From positions 1,889,001-1,953,000 of the forward strand of contig NZ_JACEGA010000001.1 in NCBI RefSeq assembly GCF_014174405.1: DNA of 64,000 nucleotides. The letters run 5' to 3'. A program made the position numbers and the translations under genes. The number at the start of each line of letters is the position of its first letter. The stretch's first letter is position 1. The notes under the pieces are model-generated. The model saw only the letters and a list, made by a program, of their open reading frames with translations. It searched no databases and was not told where the DNA came from. Shown here one piece after another: positions 17,011 through 24,721 of the stretch. The stretch comes from Variimorphobacter saccharofermentans (lineage in GTDB: Bacteria > Bacillota > Clostridia > Lachnospirales > Lachnospiraceae).

Positions 17011-17772
17011 ATGGAAGGTATAAAAAGAGCACCGATGCTTTCTTTTATCTTAAAGTTTATTATTTTTCTACTCATCTACTCAGCAATAAGTACCCTGACG
17101 GATGAAGCTGTGTATGTCAAGCGAATTGCACAGTTTTTCCTGTATGTGTTATTTGCCTTTATATTACACAGAGAAAAAGGAGTGGAGTTTCATTATAAAT
17201 TCCATTTTCATATTCTGGACTTTATCATAGCATTTTTGCTATTATTTTCATCGATTATTTTTTATGAGGGAACCATCGAGAAACTGATTGATACTTATTT
17301 TAATTATGAGATATCCCTTCCGGAGAGCGAAGGTGTTATGGATGAGATGTTTCGTTATCCGATCCCTCTTTTTCTGCAAATCTGTGTCACTGCTCCGGTC
17401 TTTGAAGAGCTTTTGATGAGGGGTTATTTACTAAAGACAGTAAGCGTAAAATATTCTGTAGGTGTAGGAATTTTACTAAACAGCTTATTTTTCTCCTTCT
17501 TGCATTTTGATTTTGTAAATACCTTATTCTATTTTATGATTGGTATCCTGTTAAGCTACATTTATCTGAAAACAGGTTCCTTACTACATTGTATTCTACT
17601 GCATTTTTCCATTAATTTCACCGCTTTGCTGTCCTATTATTTAGAATTTGAAATGCCCGGTCAGAATATCAGTATTTCTATGCTGCTCCTTATGGGGGTA
17701 ATTATCGTAATAACTATGTTTTATTTTATCCGAAAACCCCAACAAAAGATTGCTGTATTATCTGTAAAATAA
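17011..17772 (+). CDS. CPBP-family intramembrane metalloprotease
   Basis: A 253-residue membrane protein with the CAAX-protease/bacteriocin-processing (CPBP/Abi) motifs: APVFEELLMRGYLL (EExxxR), SFLHFDF (FxxxH) and LLHFSINFTAL. About seven hydrophobic segments are visible. I start at the ATG at 17011, ten bases after TAGGAAAGGA; a TTG at 16963 in the same frame has no site. In peptide clusters these proteins process precursors or give self-immunity. It is the last gene of the island and no dedicated exporter follows. Confidence 0.88.
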   Translation: MEGIKRAPMLSFILKFIIFLLIYSAISTLTDEAVYVKRIAQFFLYVLFAFILHREKGVEFHYKFHFHILDFIIAFLLLFSSIIFYEGTIEKLIDTYFNYEISLPESEGVMDEMFRYPIPLFLQICVTAPVFEELLMRGYLLKTVSVKYSVGVGILLNSLFFSFLHFDFVNTLFYFMIGILLSYIYLKTGSLLHCILLHFSINFTALLSYYLEFEMPGQNISISMLLLMGVIIVITMFYFIRKPQQKIAVLSVK

Positions 17773-17865
17773 TAATCCACTCAATAATTCCTGTTGAAAT
17801 TAGCACATCATTATGGTAATATGGTAAAGTGCTAAATGAAAAATGGTATTTATGAGGAGGATTTT

Positions 17866-18672
17866 ATGAAGAAACTATTCAGTTTGATTATGGTTACTCT
17901 AATGATAATAAGTCTGACAGCTTGCCAGAAGAGTACCGGTAGTGACGAATCTCTTAAGTACATACAGGATAATGGGAAATTAATCCTGGGTCTGGATGAT
18001 TCATTTCCGCCGATGGGCTTTCGTGATGATGCCGATAATATAGTAGGATTTGATGTTGATCTTGCGCAGGCGGTATGTGATAAACTGGGAGTAGAATTAG
18101 TACTTCAGCCGATTGAATGGGATGCTAAGGAGCAGGAATTAAATACGAAGAACATTGACTGTATCTGGAACGGTTTCTCTGTAACCCCGGATCGTCTTGA
18201 GAAGTTAACAATGTCGAAGCCATATATGTTAAATAACATAACTCTGGTAGTAACAAAGAATAGTGATATTACCAAGTTTGATGATATGGCAGGAAAGCGC
18301 CTCGCTGTACAGAGCGGTTCTTCTGCGGAAGAAACCTTAAATAGCGAAGAGAATAAAGACTTCAAGGATTCCTTGGGTCAGGTGAATCCGTTCAGCGATT
18401 ATGTAACTGCTTTAATGGATCTTGAGACAGGGAACTCCGATGCGGTATTGATGGATTCGGTTGTAGCAAATTATATGATTACAGAAGCAGGAAAAGATTT
18501 TGTTGTATTAGATGAGACTTTATTAAAAGACGAATATGCCATCGGCTTCCGCAAAGGGGATACCGCTTTATGTGAAGCAGTGGAAAAAGCGTTAAAGGAA
18601 CTTAAGGCTGACGGAACTGTGGAGAAGCTTGCAGTCAAATGGTTTGGTTCGGATATTACGACAATCGAATAA
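17866..18672 (+). CDS. amino-acid-type ABC transporter substrate-binding lipoprotein
   Basis: A 268-residue family 3 solute-binding protein. It starts at the ATG after GAGGAGG, has an N-terminal lipoprotein signal ending LTAC with Cys20 as the lipidation site, and then the binding-protein core: GKLILGLDDSFPPMGFRDD, VGFDVDLAQAV, a central LAVQSGSSAEE and the C-terminal KELKADGTVEKLAVKWFG. It serves the permease and ATPase downstream (19760, 20425). The ligand should be polar amino-acid-like. A hairpin with a short T run after it would lower expression of the downstream genes relative to the binding protein. Confidence 0.93.
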   Translation: MKKLFSLIMVTLMIISLTACQKSTGSDESLKYIQDNGKLILGLDDSFPPMGFRDDADNIVGFDVDLAQAVCDKLGVELVLQPIEWDAKEQELNTKNIDCIWNGFSVTPDRLEKLTMSKPYMLNNITLVVTKNSDITKFDDMAGKRLAVQSGSSAEETLNSEENKDFKDSLGQVNPFSDYVTALMDLETGNSDAVLMDSVVANYMITEAGKDFVVLDETLLKDEYAIGFRKGDTALCEAVEKALKELKADGTVEKLAVKWFGSDITTIE

Positions 18673-18695
18673 TGAGATAGTAGGATAATGTTGAT

Positions 18696-18734
18696 AAAAA
18701 GCTCCTAAATATGATAGAATATCTAGGAGCTTTT
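18696..18734 (+). terminator. attenuating hairpin after the binding-protein gene
   Basis: AAAAAGCTCCTA (18696-18707) pairs with TAGGAGCTTTT (18724-18734). The T run is only four long, so partial read-through into the kinase and permease genes is plausible, a common arrangement in ABC importer operons. Confidence 0.65.
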
Positions 18735-18773
18735 AGTATTATATGGATGTTACATTATATTGGAGGATGCAAT

Positions 18774-19679
18774 ATGCATGATATTTATTTATACGGATCT
18801 ACTCTTGTAACCGATTCCTTTATTCTTGAGGGTGAATTCCCTCAGAAAAATCAATATGCAGAGTTCACGGAGCACCATTGTACGATCGGTGGAGAAACCG
18901 GAATATGCCTGGCAATACTATCGGAGTATGGAATTAGGGTAAAAGCCGATGGATATCATCTTGGTACATATACTGCACCGAAACTATTTGAGTATTTTAA
19001 GGGCAGAAGTGTAGATCTGAGTGCAATGACGGTCAGAGATGATTTTGAAGGCTTTCATGATTATGTGTTAATAGATCGAATTAATAATACCCGTAACTGC
19101 TTCGGACCATTTGGAACCTTACCAAGGATAATGGATCATCCATATAACATGCCCATAGAAAGTGACATCGCTGATGTGAAATGTGCAGCGATAGATCCGT
19201 TCTTACCGGATGCAGCAGAGGCTACAGCAAAATACGCTGTAAAGTATAAGGTTCCCTATATTACGATTGATTGTCGATACGATAGCTATCTAGCGGAAAA
19301 TTGTGCTGTTGCTGCAATTTCAGAGGAGTTTTTGTCCAGTGAATTTCAGGGAGAGAATCCTGAACAGCTTATGAAGGAATATATGAAACGTGGGGACGGA
19401 CTATATATATTCACCTTTGGCTCCCACGAGGTTATCTATGGCCGGAAAGGAAAGATATCACGCTACGAGCCATTCCATGTGAAAGCACTTTCAACATTGG
19501 GTGCTGGAGATACCTTTAAGTGTGGATGTATATATGCGTATTATAGTGGAATGAGCGATGAAGAAATAGTTGCTTTTGCATGTGCCATAGCGGGTGTTGC
19601 GTGTTCTGTGTATCCGTTGGCTGATAACCTGCCTACATTAAAGCAGATACAGGAATTACTGGATACCAGAAAGAAGTAG
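18774..19679 (+). CDS. PfkB-family carbohydrate kinase (fructosamine-kinase-like)
   Basis: A 301-residue ribokinase-type enzyme started at the ATG after TGGAGGATG; a frame reaching back to 18711 overlaps the terminator and is rejected. The PfkB signature is STLGAGDTFKCGCIYAY, with the catalytic aspartate in GAGD, and the N-terminal part has HHCTIGGETGICLAI. Sitting between the binding protein and permease of an amino-acid-type importer, it may phosphorylate a sugar-amine or sugar-amino-acid adduct after uptake, as fructoselysine kinases do. No deglycase gene is adjacent, so substrate assignment is inference. Confidence 0.85.
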   Translation: MHDIYLYGSTLVTDSFILEGEFPQKNQYAEFTEHHCTIGGETGICLAILSEYGIRVKADGYHLGTYTAPKLFEYFKGRSVDLSAMTVRDDFEGFHDYVLIDRINNTRNCFGPFGTLPRIMDHPYNMPIESDIADVKCAAIDPFLPDAAEATAKYAVKYKVPYITIDCRYDSYLAENCAVAAISEEFLSSEFQGENPEQLMKEYMKRGDGLYIFTFGSHEVIYGRKGKISRYEPFHVKALSTLGAGDTFKCGCIYAYYSGMSDEEIVAFACAIAGVACSVYPLADNLPTLKQIQELLDTRKK

Positions 19680-19759
19680 AGACGCAGAGCGATCAATCAA
19701 AAATAATATAAATAAGTAATGTAATAGTGCCGTACTAAGACGGCAGATGGAGGTTTCCT

Positions 19760-20419
19760 ATGAGAATCGACAACGTACCGATGGACTTATTCCTACCGAA
19801 TATGTTATCCGCCACCGTTACGGTACTAAAAATATTTTTCCTTACTATCTTATTCTCAATACCGTTAGGTTTTATCGTAGCCCTTGCAAGGAGAAGTAAA
19901 TACAAATTCATCAGTGTACCGGTTCGTATTTATCAGTTGATATTCCGGGGTACGCCGTTAATGCTGCAATTGTTTTTCTTTATGTATGGTCCTTATTACA
20001 TATTTGATTCCAGCCTTGACCGTTTTGTAGCTTGTATCCTTGCTTTTACAGTAAATTATGCGGCTTATTTCGGAGAGATTTTCCGCGGAGGAATTGCTTC
20101 AATTCCAAAGGGACAGTATGAAGCGGCAAAGGTACTTGGATACACTAAATTTCAGACCTTTATGAGGATTATTTTACCCCAGGTAATTAAGCAGGTCATT
20201 CCGGCAACTGGTAATGAATTAATGACCTTGGTAAAGGATACTTCTCTGGCACAGGTAATCTCGGTAGTAGAATTATTCCGTGTTGCTTCTGCAGCAGGCT
20301 CCAAATATTTCTCCACAGTACCGATTATTGTTGCTGCCGTATTCTATTTAGTTATGAACACCGTAGTTGAGATATCCTTTAAATTGATTGAAAAGAAATT
20401 CGATTACTATAAAAATTAG
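19760..20419 (+). CDS. amino-acid ABC transporter permease
   Basis: A 219-residue inner-membrane subunit of the HisM/GlnP family. It carries the N-terminal family region [39 protein letters not shown] and the EAA loop [20 protein letters not shown], which contacts the ATPase. About five transmembrane helices. AGATGGAGG precedes the ATG. The stop lies five bases before the ATPase gene, so the two are co-translated. Confidence 0.95.
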   Translation: MRIDNVPMDLFLPNMLSATVTVLKIFFLTILFSIPLGFIVALARRSKYKFISVPVRIYQLIFRGTPLMLQLFFFMYGPYYIFDSSLDRFVACILAFTVNYAAYFGEIFRGGIASIPKGQYEAAKVLGYTKFQTFMRIILPQVIKQVIPATGNELMTLVKDTSLAQVISVVELFRVASAAGSKYFSTVPIIVAAVFYLVMNTVVEISFKLIEKKFDYYKN

Positions 20420-20424
20420 AGATA

Positions 20425-21207
20425 ATGGACGAGGAGGCAGCTGATCATATTATGTTATTGAAGGCAGAAAAAATACGGAAAGAGTTTGATAATACAAGCG
20501 TGCTGAAGGACATTTCTCTTGAAGTGAATGAGGGGGAGGTGGTTGCAATTATTGGACCCTCCGGTTCAGGAAAGTCTACATTACTTAGATGCCTTACACA
20601 GCTGGAGAAGGTAGACAGTGGTAGAATTGAAGTGTGTGACAACGTGATGGTAGATACTTATTCGGGCTTCGGATATGCGGATAATAAGACGCTTCATAAA
20701 ATTATACTGGAGGTAGGCCTGGTATTTCAGAACTTCAATCTATTTCCTCATTATTCCGTACTCCGTAATATTGTGGATGCGCAGGTTAAAGTCCTTGGTA
20801 TCGATAAGAATACAGCCAAAGAGAAAGCGTTGTCTCTTTTGGAAAAGATGAATTTACGTGACCGTGCGAATGCTTATCCCTGTGAGTTGTCGGGTGGACA
20901 ACAGCAAAGAATTGCCATAGCACGAGCACTAGCACTGAATCCTCGGATTCTATTCTTTGATGAACCAACCTCAGCTTTGGATCCGGAATTAACCGGTGAG
21001 ATATTAAAGGTAATTCGTTCCTTGGCAGAGGAGCATATGACAATGGTAATTGTTACTCATGAAATGGCTTTTGCCAGGGATGTGGCAGACCGTGTAATCT
21101 TCATGGATGAGGGTGTAATCGTGGAGCAGGGTACTCCGGACGAGGTATTTGGTAATACAGTAAATGAAAGAACCAAGAGCTTCCTGCAAAGATTTAATCA
21201 AAATTAA
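20425..21207 (+). CDS. amino-acid ABC transporter ATP-binding protein
   Basis: A GlnQ/HisP-family ATPase of 260 residues from ATG 20425, or 251 from ATG 20452 ([12 protein letters not shown]), which follows GAGGAGG at a long spacing. Walker A is [11 protein letters not shown], the Q loop [12 protein letters not shown], the signature [15 protein letters not shown], Walker [15 protein letters not shown] and the switch His in VIVTHEM. It powers the importer formed with the genes at 17866 and 19760. Confidence 0.96.
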   Translation: MDEEAADHIMLLKAEKIRKEFDNTSVLKDISLEVNEGEVVAIIGPSGSGKSTLLRCLTQLEKVDSGRIEVCDNVMVDTYSGFGYADNKTLHKIILEVGLVFQNFNLFPHYSVLRNIVDAQVKVLGIDKNTAKEKALSLLEKMNLRDRANAYPCELSGGQQQRIAIARALALNPRILFFDEPTSALDPELTGEILKVIRSLAEEHMTMVIVTHEMAFARDVADRVIFMDEGVIVEQGTPDEVFGNTVNERTKSFLQRFNQN

Positions 21208-21325
21208 GGATTATGTCCTGATTGTATTTATGTAAATATGTATTAGTATTAAGGTTAGAGAGAATAATCAATTACAGATAGGTAACTTTACGATCTAAAT
21301 ATAATGCTATCAAATGGAGAATAAT

Positions 21326-22198
21326 ATGCAAAAAATCATGATTACAGGAGCAGCCGGTCAGCTTGGATTGGCACTACATCGGCTGTTAAGAGATGACAAG
21401 CAATATAAGCTATTTCGTACGGATGCATTTGCCACTGAAGATGGAATGGTGAAGGCACTTGACATCACCAACGAAGCAGCAGTGAATGATTATATCAGTG
21501 AGAATAAGCCAGACATCATCATAAACTGTGCTGCCATGACGGCAGTTGATTTATGTGAAAGTGAAGAGGAGAAGGCATATCGAATAAATGCGCTCGGACC
21601 CAAATATCTAGCCATGGCGGCAGAGATAACCGGAGCTAAATTGGTGCATGTTTCAACAGATTATGTATTCGATGGTCTAGCTTCATCCCCATATATCGAA
21701 AGTGATGCTACCAATCCCATTAGTGTATACGGTACAACAAAGCTAGAGGGAGAAAAATTCGTTCAGGAATATTGTAAGAAATACTATATACTTCGAACTG
21801 CTTGGGTTTACGGTGAAGGAAAGAATTTTGTTAAAACAATGCTGCGTCTGGCAGAACAGAATTCGAAGGTAAGAGTGGTAGCAGATCAGTACGGAACACC
21901 TACCAGTGCTTTGGAGTTGGCAAGGGCTATTCTATTTATAATGAATACGGAAAGCTATGGTATATACCATGCTACCTGCGAGGGTAGTACGAACTGGTAT
22001 GAATTTGCGGTTACGATATTTAAAGAAGCAGGTAAAAATGTAGAGGTTGAAGCAATTACATCAGAGCAGTATCCGACTCCTGCAAAAAGACCAATGTATT
22101 CTATTCTGGAAAACAGAGCATTTCACCAGCGTCACGGTTATTATATGAAAGAGTGGACAGATGCGTTCCGGGAATATATGAGAGAATTGAATTCATAA
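21326..22198 (+). CDS. rfbD: dTDP-4-dehydrorhamnose reductase
   Basis: A 290-residue NAD(P)H-dependent short-chain-type enzyme, last step of dTDP-L-rhamnose synthesis. It starts MQKIMITGAAGQLGLAL with the Rossmann glycine motif; the ATG at 21326 follows TGGAGA, and an ATG at 21314 lacks a site. Motifs include PDIIINCAAMTAVDLCE, the catalytic region LVHVSTDYVFDG, YGTTKLEGE (YxxxK) and TAWVYGEGKNFV. It stands alone, 18 kb from rfbA and rfbC, with unrelated genes between. It may have been part of that operon before the accessory block entered; this is inference. Confidence 0.93.
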   Translation: MQKIMITGAAGQLGLALHRLLRDDKQYKLFRTDAFATEDGMVKALDITNEAAVNDYISENKPDIIINCAAMTAVDLCESEEEKAYRINALGPKYLAMAAEITGAKLVHVSTDYVFDGLASSPYIESDATNPISVYGTTKLEGEKFVQEYCKKYYILRTAWVYGEGKNFVKTMLRLAEQNSKVRVVADQYGTPTSALELARAILFIMNTESYGIYHATCEGSTNWYEFAVTIFKEAGKNVEVEAITSEQYPTPAKRPMYSILENRAFHQRHGYYMKEWTDAFREYMRELNS

Positions 22199-22221
22199 TA
22201 GGAAGAAATCAAAATTAACGC

Positions 22222-22250
22222 TTGCAATATTTGGTTACTTTTGATATAAT
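22222..22250 (+). promoter_or_regulatory. promoter of the rimP-nusA-infB operon
   Basis: TTGCAA at 22222-22227, a 17-bp spacer and TATAAT at 22245-22250. It lies about 190 bases before rimP, so the transcript has a long leader. Confidence 0.6.
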
Positions 22251-22281
22251 AACAAATGTGCTAAATGATAAGACTATGAAG

Positions 22282-22406
22282 GAGTGGACGAAAGTCCACT
22301 CTTATTATTTGTGCGAAGGCAAAGTGAAGTATTAACAAAGCGATGATTTATTAATACGAACGAGCCCGTGAATGCCGGAGAAACTCACGAAGCATGTTTC
22401 TTCCGG
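22282..22406 (+). promoter_or_regulatory. structured leader of rimP
   Basis: A stable hairpin GAGTGGAC-GAAA-GTCCACTC with a GNRA loop at 22282-22301 is followed by a second stem CCGGAGAAAC (22375-22384) with GTTTCTTCCGG (22396-22406). Structured leaders in front of rimP are known in other bacteria as regulatory RNAs; this one has no T run. Its function is unproven. Confidence 0.45.
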
Positions 22407-22438
22407 GGTGATGAAATATAAAGAAAGCAGGGATTTGA

Positions 22439-22906
22439 ATGGCAAAGCATGAAGAATATGAACAAAAAACGGCAAAATTACTTGAGCCGATTTTGGAAGC
22501 AAATCATTTTGAACTGTATGATGTAGAGTATGTGAAAGAAGGTGGAAGCTGGTATCTGCGGGCATACATTGACAAAGAAAATGGTGTTACTGTGGATGAT
22601 TGTGTACTGGTTAGCCGGGAATTAAGTGATTTGTTAGATCAACATGATTTCATTTCAGATTCCTATGTATTAGAAGTAAGCTCACCCGGTCTAGGAAGAC
22701 AGTTGAAGAAAGATAAGCATTTTGAAAAAAGCATCGGGGAAGAAGTAGAAATCAAACTATACAAGGCTGTGAATAAGAAGAAGGAGTTTGCTGGAAAGCT
22801 TCTCTCTTTTGATCAGAAGTCAATCACCATTGAACTTGAGGATGGAACTACAATGGAGATCTTGAGGTCGGATATTGCGACGGCCAGATTAACCTTTGAT
22901 TTTTAA
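22439..22906 (+). CDS. rimP: ribosome maturation factor RimP
   Basis: A 155-residue factor for late 30S assembly. Family motifs are FELYDVEYVKEGGSWYLRAY, IDKENGVTVDDC, LEVSSPGLGRQLKKDKHF and EIKLYKAVNKKKEFAGKL, in two domains (about 1-85 and 86-155). Length is normal. It opens the conserved Firmicute operon rimP-nusA-rnpM-ylxQ-infB. Confidence 0.96.
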   Translation: MAKHEEYEQKTAKLLEPILEANHFELYDVEYVKEGGSWYLRAYIDKENGVTVDDCVLVSRELSDLLDQHDFISDSYVLEVSSPGLGRQLKKDKHFEKSIGEEVEIKLYKAVNKKKEFAGKLLSFDQKSITIELEDGTTMEILRSDIATARLTFDF

Positions 22907-22945
22907 GTTGTTATATTCAATAGAGTAATGCAAAATATTAATTTA

Positions 22946-23013
22946 AAGGAGGAAAATCCTCCTTGCCAAAGTAGCAAGAAAATATAGATTTATAAGGGAG
23001 GATACATCCTCCT
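22946..23013 (+). repeat. two tandem hairpins with Shine-Dalgarno-like stems before nusA
   Basis: AAGGAGG-AAAAT-CCTCCTT at 22946-22964 and GGGAGGAT-AC-ATCCTCCT at 22996-23013. Each stem contains an AGGAGG-like sequence paired with its complement, and the two units share flanking text (TTGCCAAA and AAGGCAAA). The true nusA site is a third AGGAGG at 23045. Confidence 0.6.
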
Positions 23014-23063
23014 ATTCAAGGCAAATCATTATTTTAGTAAATTAAGGAGGATATGAAAACAAA

Positions 23064-24110
23064 ATGGATGGGAACAGAGAACTTATTGAGGCTTTAAACC
23101 AGATTGAGAAGGAAAAGGACATTAGTAAGGAAATATTACTTGAAGCATTGGAAAACTCGCTGGTTGCAGCATGTAAGAATAATTTTGGCAGAGCTGATAA
23201 TATAAAGGTGAATATTGATAGAGTGTCCGGTGAAGTTAACGTATTTGCAATGAAAGAGGTTGTAGAAGAGGTTACTGATCCGATTATGCAGATTAGCCTG
23301 GCTCAAGCTAAAATGAAGGACGTTAAGAAAGAAATCGGGGACTTAGTAGCGATTGAAGTTACTCCGAAGAATTTTGGTCGAATCGCTGCTCAGAAGGCAA
23401 AGCAGGTAGTTGTTCAGAAAATCCGTGAAGAAGAGAGAAAAGTTTTATATACTCAATATAGCGCAAAGGAAAAAGACATCGTTACCGGTATCGTACAGCG
23501 ATATGTGGGAAATAATGTTAGCATTAATCTGGGTAAAGTGGATGCAATACTTACGGAAAATGAACAGGTAAGAGGAGAGGTATTCCGCCCTACTGATCGT
23601 ATTAAGCTTTATGTATTGGAAGTAAAGGATACAACGAAGGGACCAAGGATCACAGTATCCAGAACACATCCGGAACTGGTTAAAAGGCTCTTTGAGGCAG
23701 AGGTTACAGAAATTCAGGATGGAACGGTTGAGATTAAGAGTATTTCCAGAGAAGCCGGTTCAAGAACCAAGATGGCAGTATGGAGTAATGATCCGGATGT
23801 TGATGCTGTAGGAGCATGTGTCGGTTTGAATGGTGCGAGAGTAAATGCAATTGTGCATGAGCTTCGTAATGAGAAAATTGACATTATTAATTGGAGTGAG
23901 GATCCGGCAACCTTAATTGAAAATGCATTGAGTCCGGCAAAGGTAGTATCCGTTACAGTGGATGAATACGAGAAGAGTGCCAGAGTGATTGTACCGGATT
24001 ATCAGTTATCCCTTGCAATTGGTAAGGAGGGACAGAATGCACGACTAGCTGCAAAGCTGACCGGCTATAAAATCGATATTAAGAGTGAATCACAAACCAT
24101 GGGTTATTAA
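23064..24110 (+). CDS. nusA: transcription termination/antitermination factor NusA
   Basis: A 348-residue RNA-polymerase-binding factor of the short Gram-positive type without the C-terminal acidic repeats. An N-terminal polymerase-binding domain (1-125) is followed by an S1 domain (DIVTGIVQRYVGNNVSINLG), then two KH domains (DPDVDAVGACVGLNGARVNA; the second ends LSLAIGKEGQNARLAAKLTG). AAGGAGG lies ahead of the ATG, beyond two decoy-like hairpins. Confidence 0.97.
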   Translation: MDGNRELIEALNQIEKEKDISKEILLEALENSLVAACKNNFGRADNIKVNIDRVSGEVNVFAMKEVVEEVTDPIMQISLAQAKMKDVKKEIGDLVAIEVTPKNFGRIAAQKAKQVVVQKIREEERKVLYTQYSAKEKDIVTGIVQRYVGNNVSINLGKVDAILTENEQVRGEVFRPTDRIKLYVLEVKDTTKGPRITVSRTHPELVKRLFEAEVTEIQDGTVEIKSISREAGSRTKMAVWSNDPDVDAVGACVGLNGARVNAIVHELRNEKIDIINWSEDPATLIENALSPAKVVSVTVDEYEKSARVIVPDYQLSLAIGKEGQNARLAAKLTGYKIDIKSESQTMGY

Positions 24111-24123
24111 GGATGGAGATTAG

Positions 24124-24411
24124 ATGGCGAAGAAGTTACCGTTAAGAATGTGTACCGGCTGCGGAGAAATGAAAGCAAAAAAAGAGATGATCCGTGTGTT
24201 GAAAACTCCGGAGGATGAGATTGTCATAGATACTACTGGCAAAAAGAATGGCAGGGGAGCCTATGTATGCTGCAGTCTGGATTGTTTACAGAAAGCAATT
24301 AAGACGAGAGGATTGGAGCGTTCGTTGAAGGTAAGCATTCCAAAGGAATTAGTAGAGACATTGGAGAAGGAGATGATTTTGCTTGAGTCCGGAAAAAAAG
24401 AAGGTATATAA
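24124..24411 (+). CDS. rnpM: YlxR family RNase P modulator
   Basis: A 95-residue DUF448 protein. It begins MAKKLPLRMCTGCGEMKAKK with the RxCxxC(G) motif and has GRGAYVCCSLDCLQKAIKTR. In Bacillus this protein (YlxR/RnpM) binds RNase P RNA. It lies 13 bases after nusA and overlaps the next gene by 29 bases. Confidence 0.93.
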   Translation: MAKKLPLRMCTGCGEMKAKKEMIRVLKTPEDEIVIDTTGKKNGRGAYVCCSLDCLQKAIKTRGLERSLKVSIPKELVETLEKEMILLESGKKEGI

Positions 24412-24721
24412 TCTGTTAGGAATTGCAACAAAATCACGTAACTTAGTAAGTGGAGAATTCTCTACGGAGAAAGCCGTAAAAGAACGGAAAGCGGCCTTGG
24501 TTATCGTAGCGGAAGATGCTTCGGATAATACGAAAAAAATGTTTACCAACACCTGTACTTACTATAATGTACCAATTTACTTTTTTGGTGAAAAAAATGA
24601 TTTGGGTCATGCAATTGGTAAAGAGTTTCGCGCTTCTTTGGCAGTGTTTGACAAGGGCTTGGCAGACGCAATTGAAAAGCAACTGAAAATGAGCAGTGAT
24701 ATAAACGGAGGTAGTAAGTAG
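24383..24721 (+). CDS. L7Ae-family ribosomal-associated protein YlxQ
   Basis: A 112-residue RNA-binding protein of the L7Ae/L30e family that recognises kink turns. It starts at a TTG (MSPEKKKVYNLLGIATKSRN) placed after GGAGAAGGAGATG, and carries ALVIVAEDASDNTKKMFTN and YNVPIYFFGEKNDLGHAIGK. It is coupled to rnpM by overlap and ends one base before infB. Confidence 0.92.
   Translation: MSPEKKKVYNLLGIATKSRNLVSGEFSTEKAVKERKAALVIVAEDASDNTKKMFTNTCTYYNVPIYFFGEKNDLGHAIGKEFRASLAVFDKGLADAIEKQLKMSSDINGGSK

Noticed and set aside
9772..17772. Reading the island as a lasso-peptide cluster
   Set aside because: Kinase and nucleotidyltransferase genes fit, but no transglutaminase-like B2 protease or asparagine-synthetase-like C cyclase is present, and the radical SAM enzyme has no place in that pathway.
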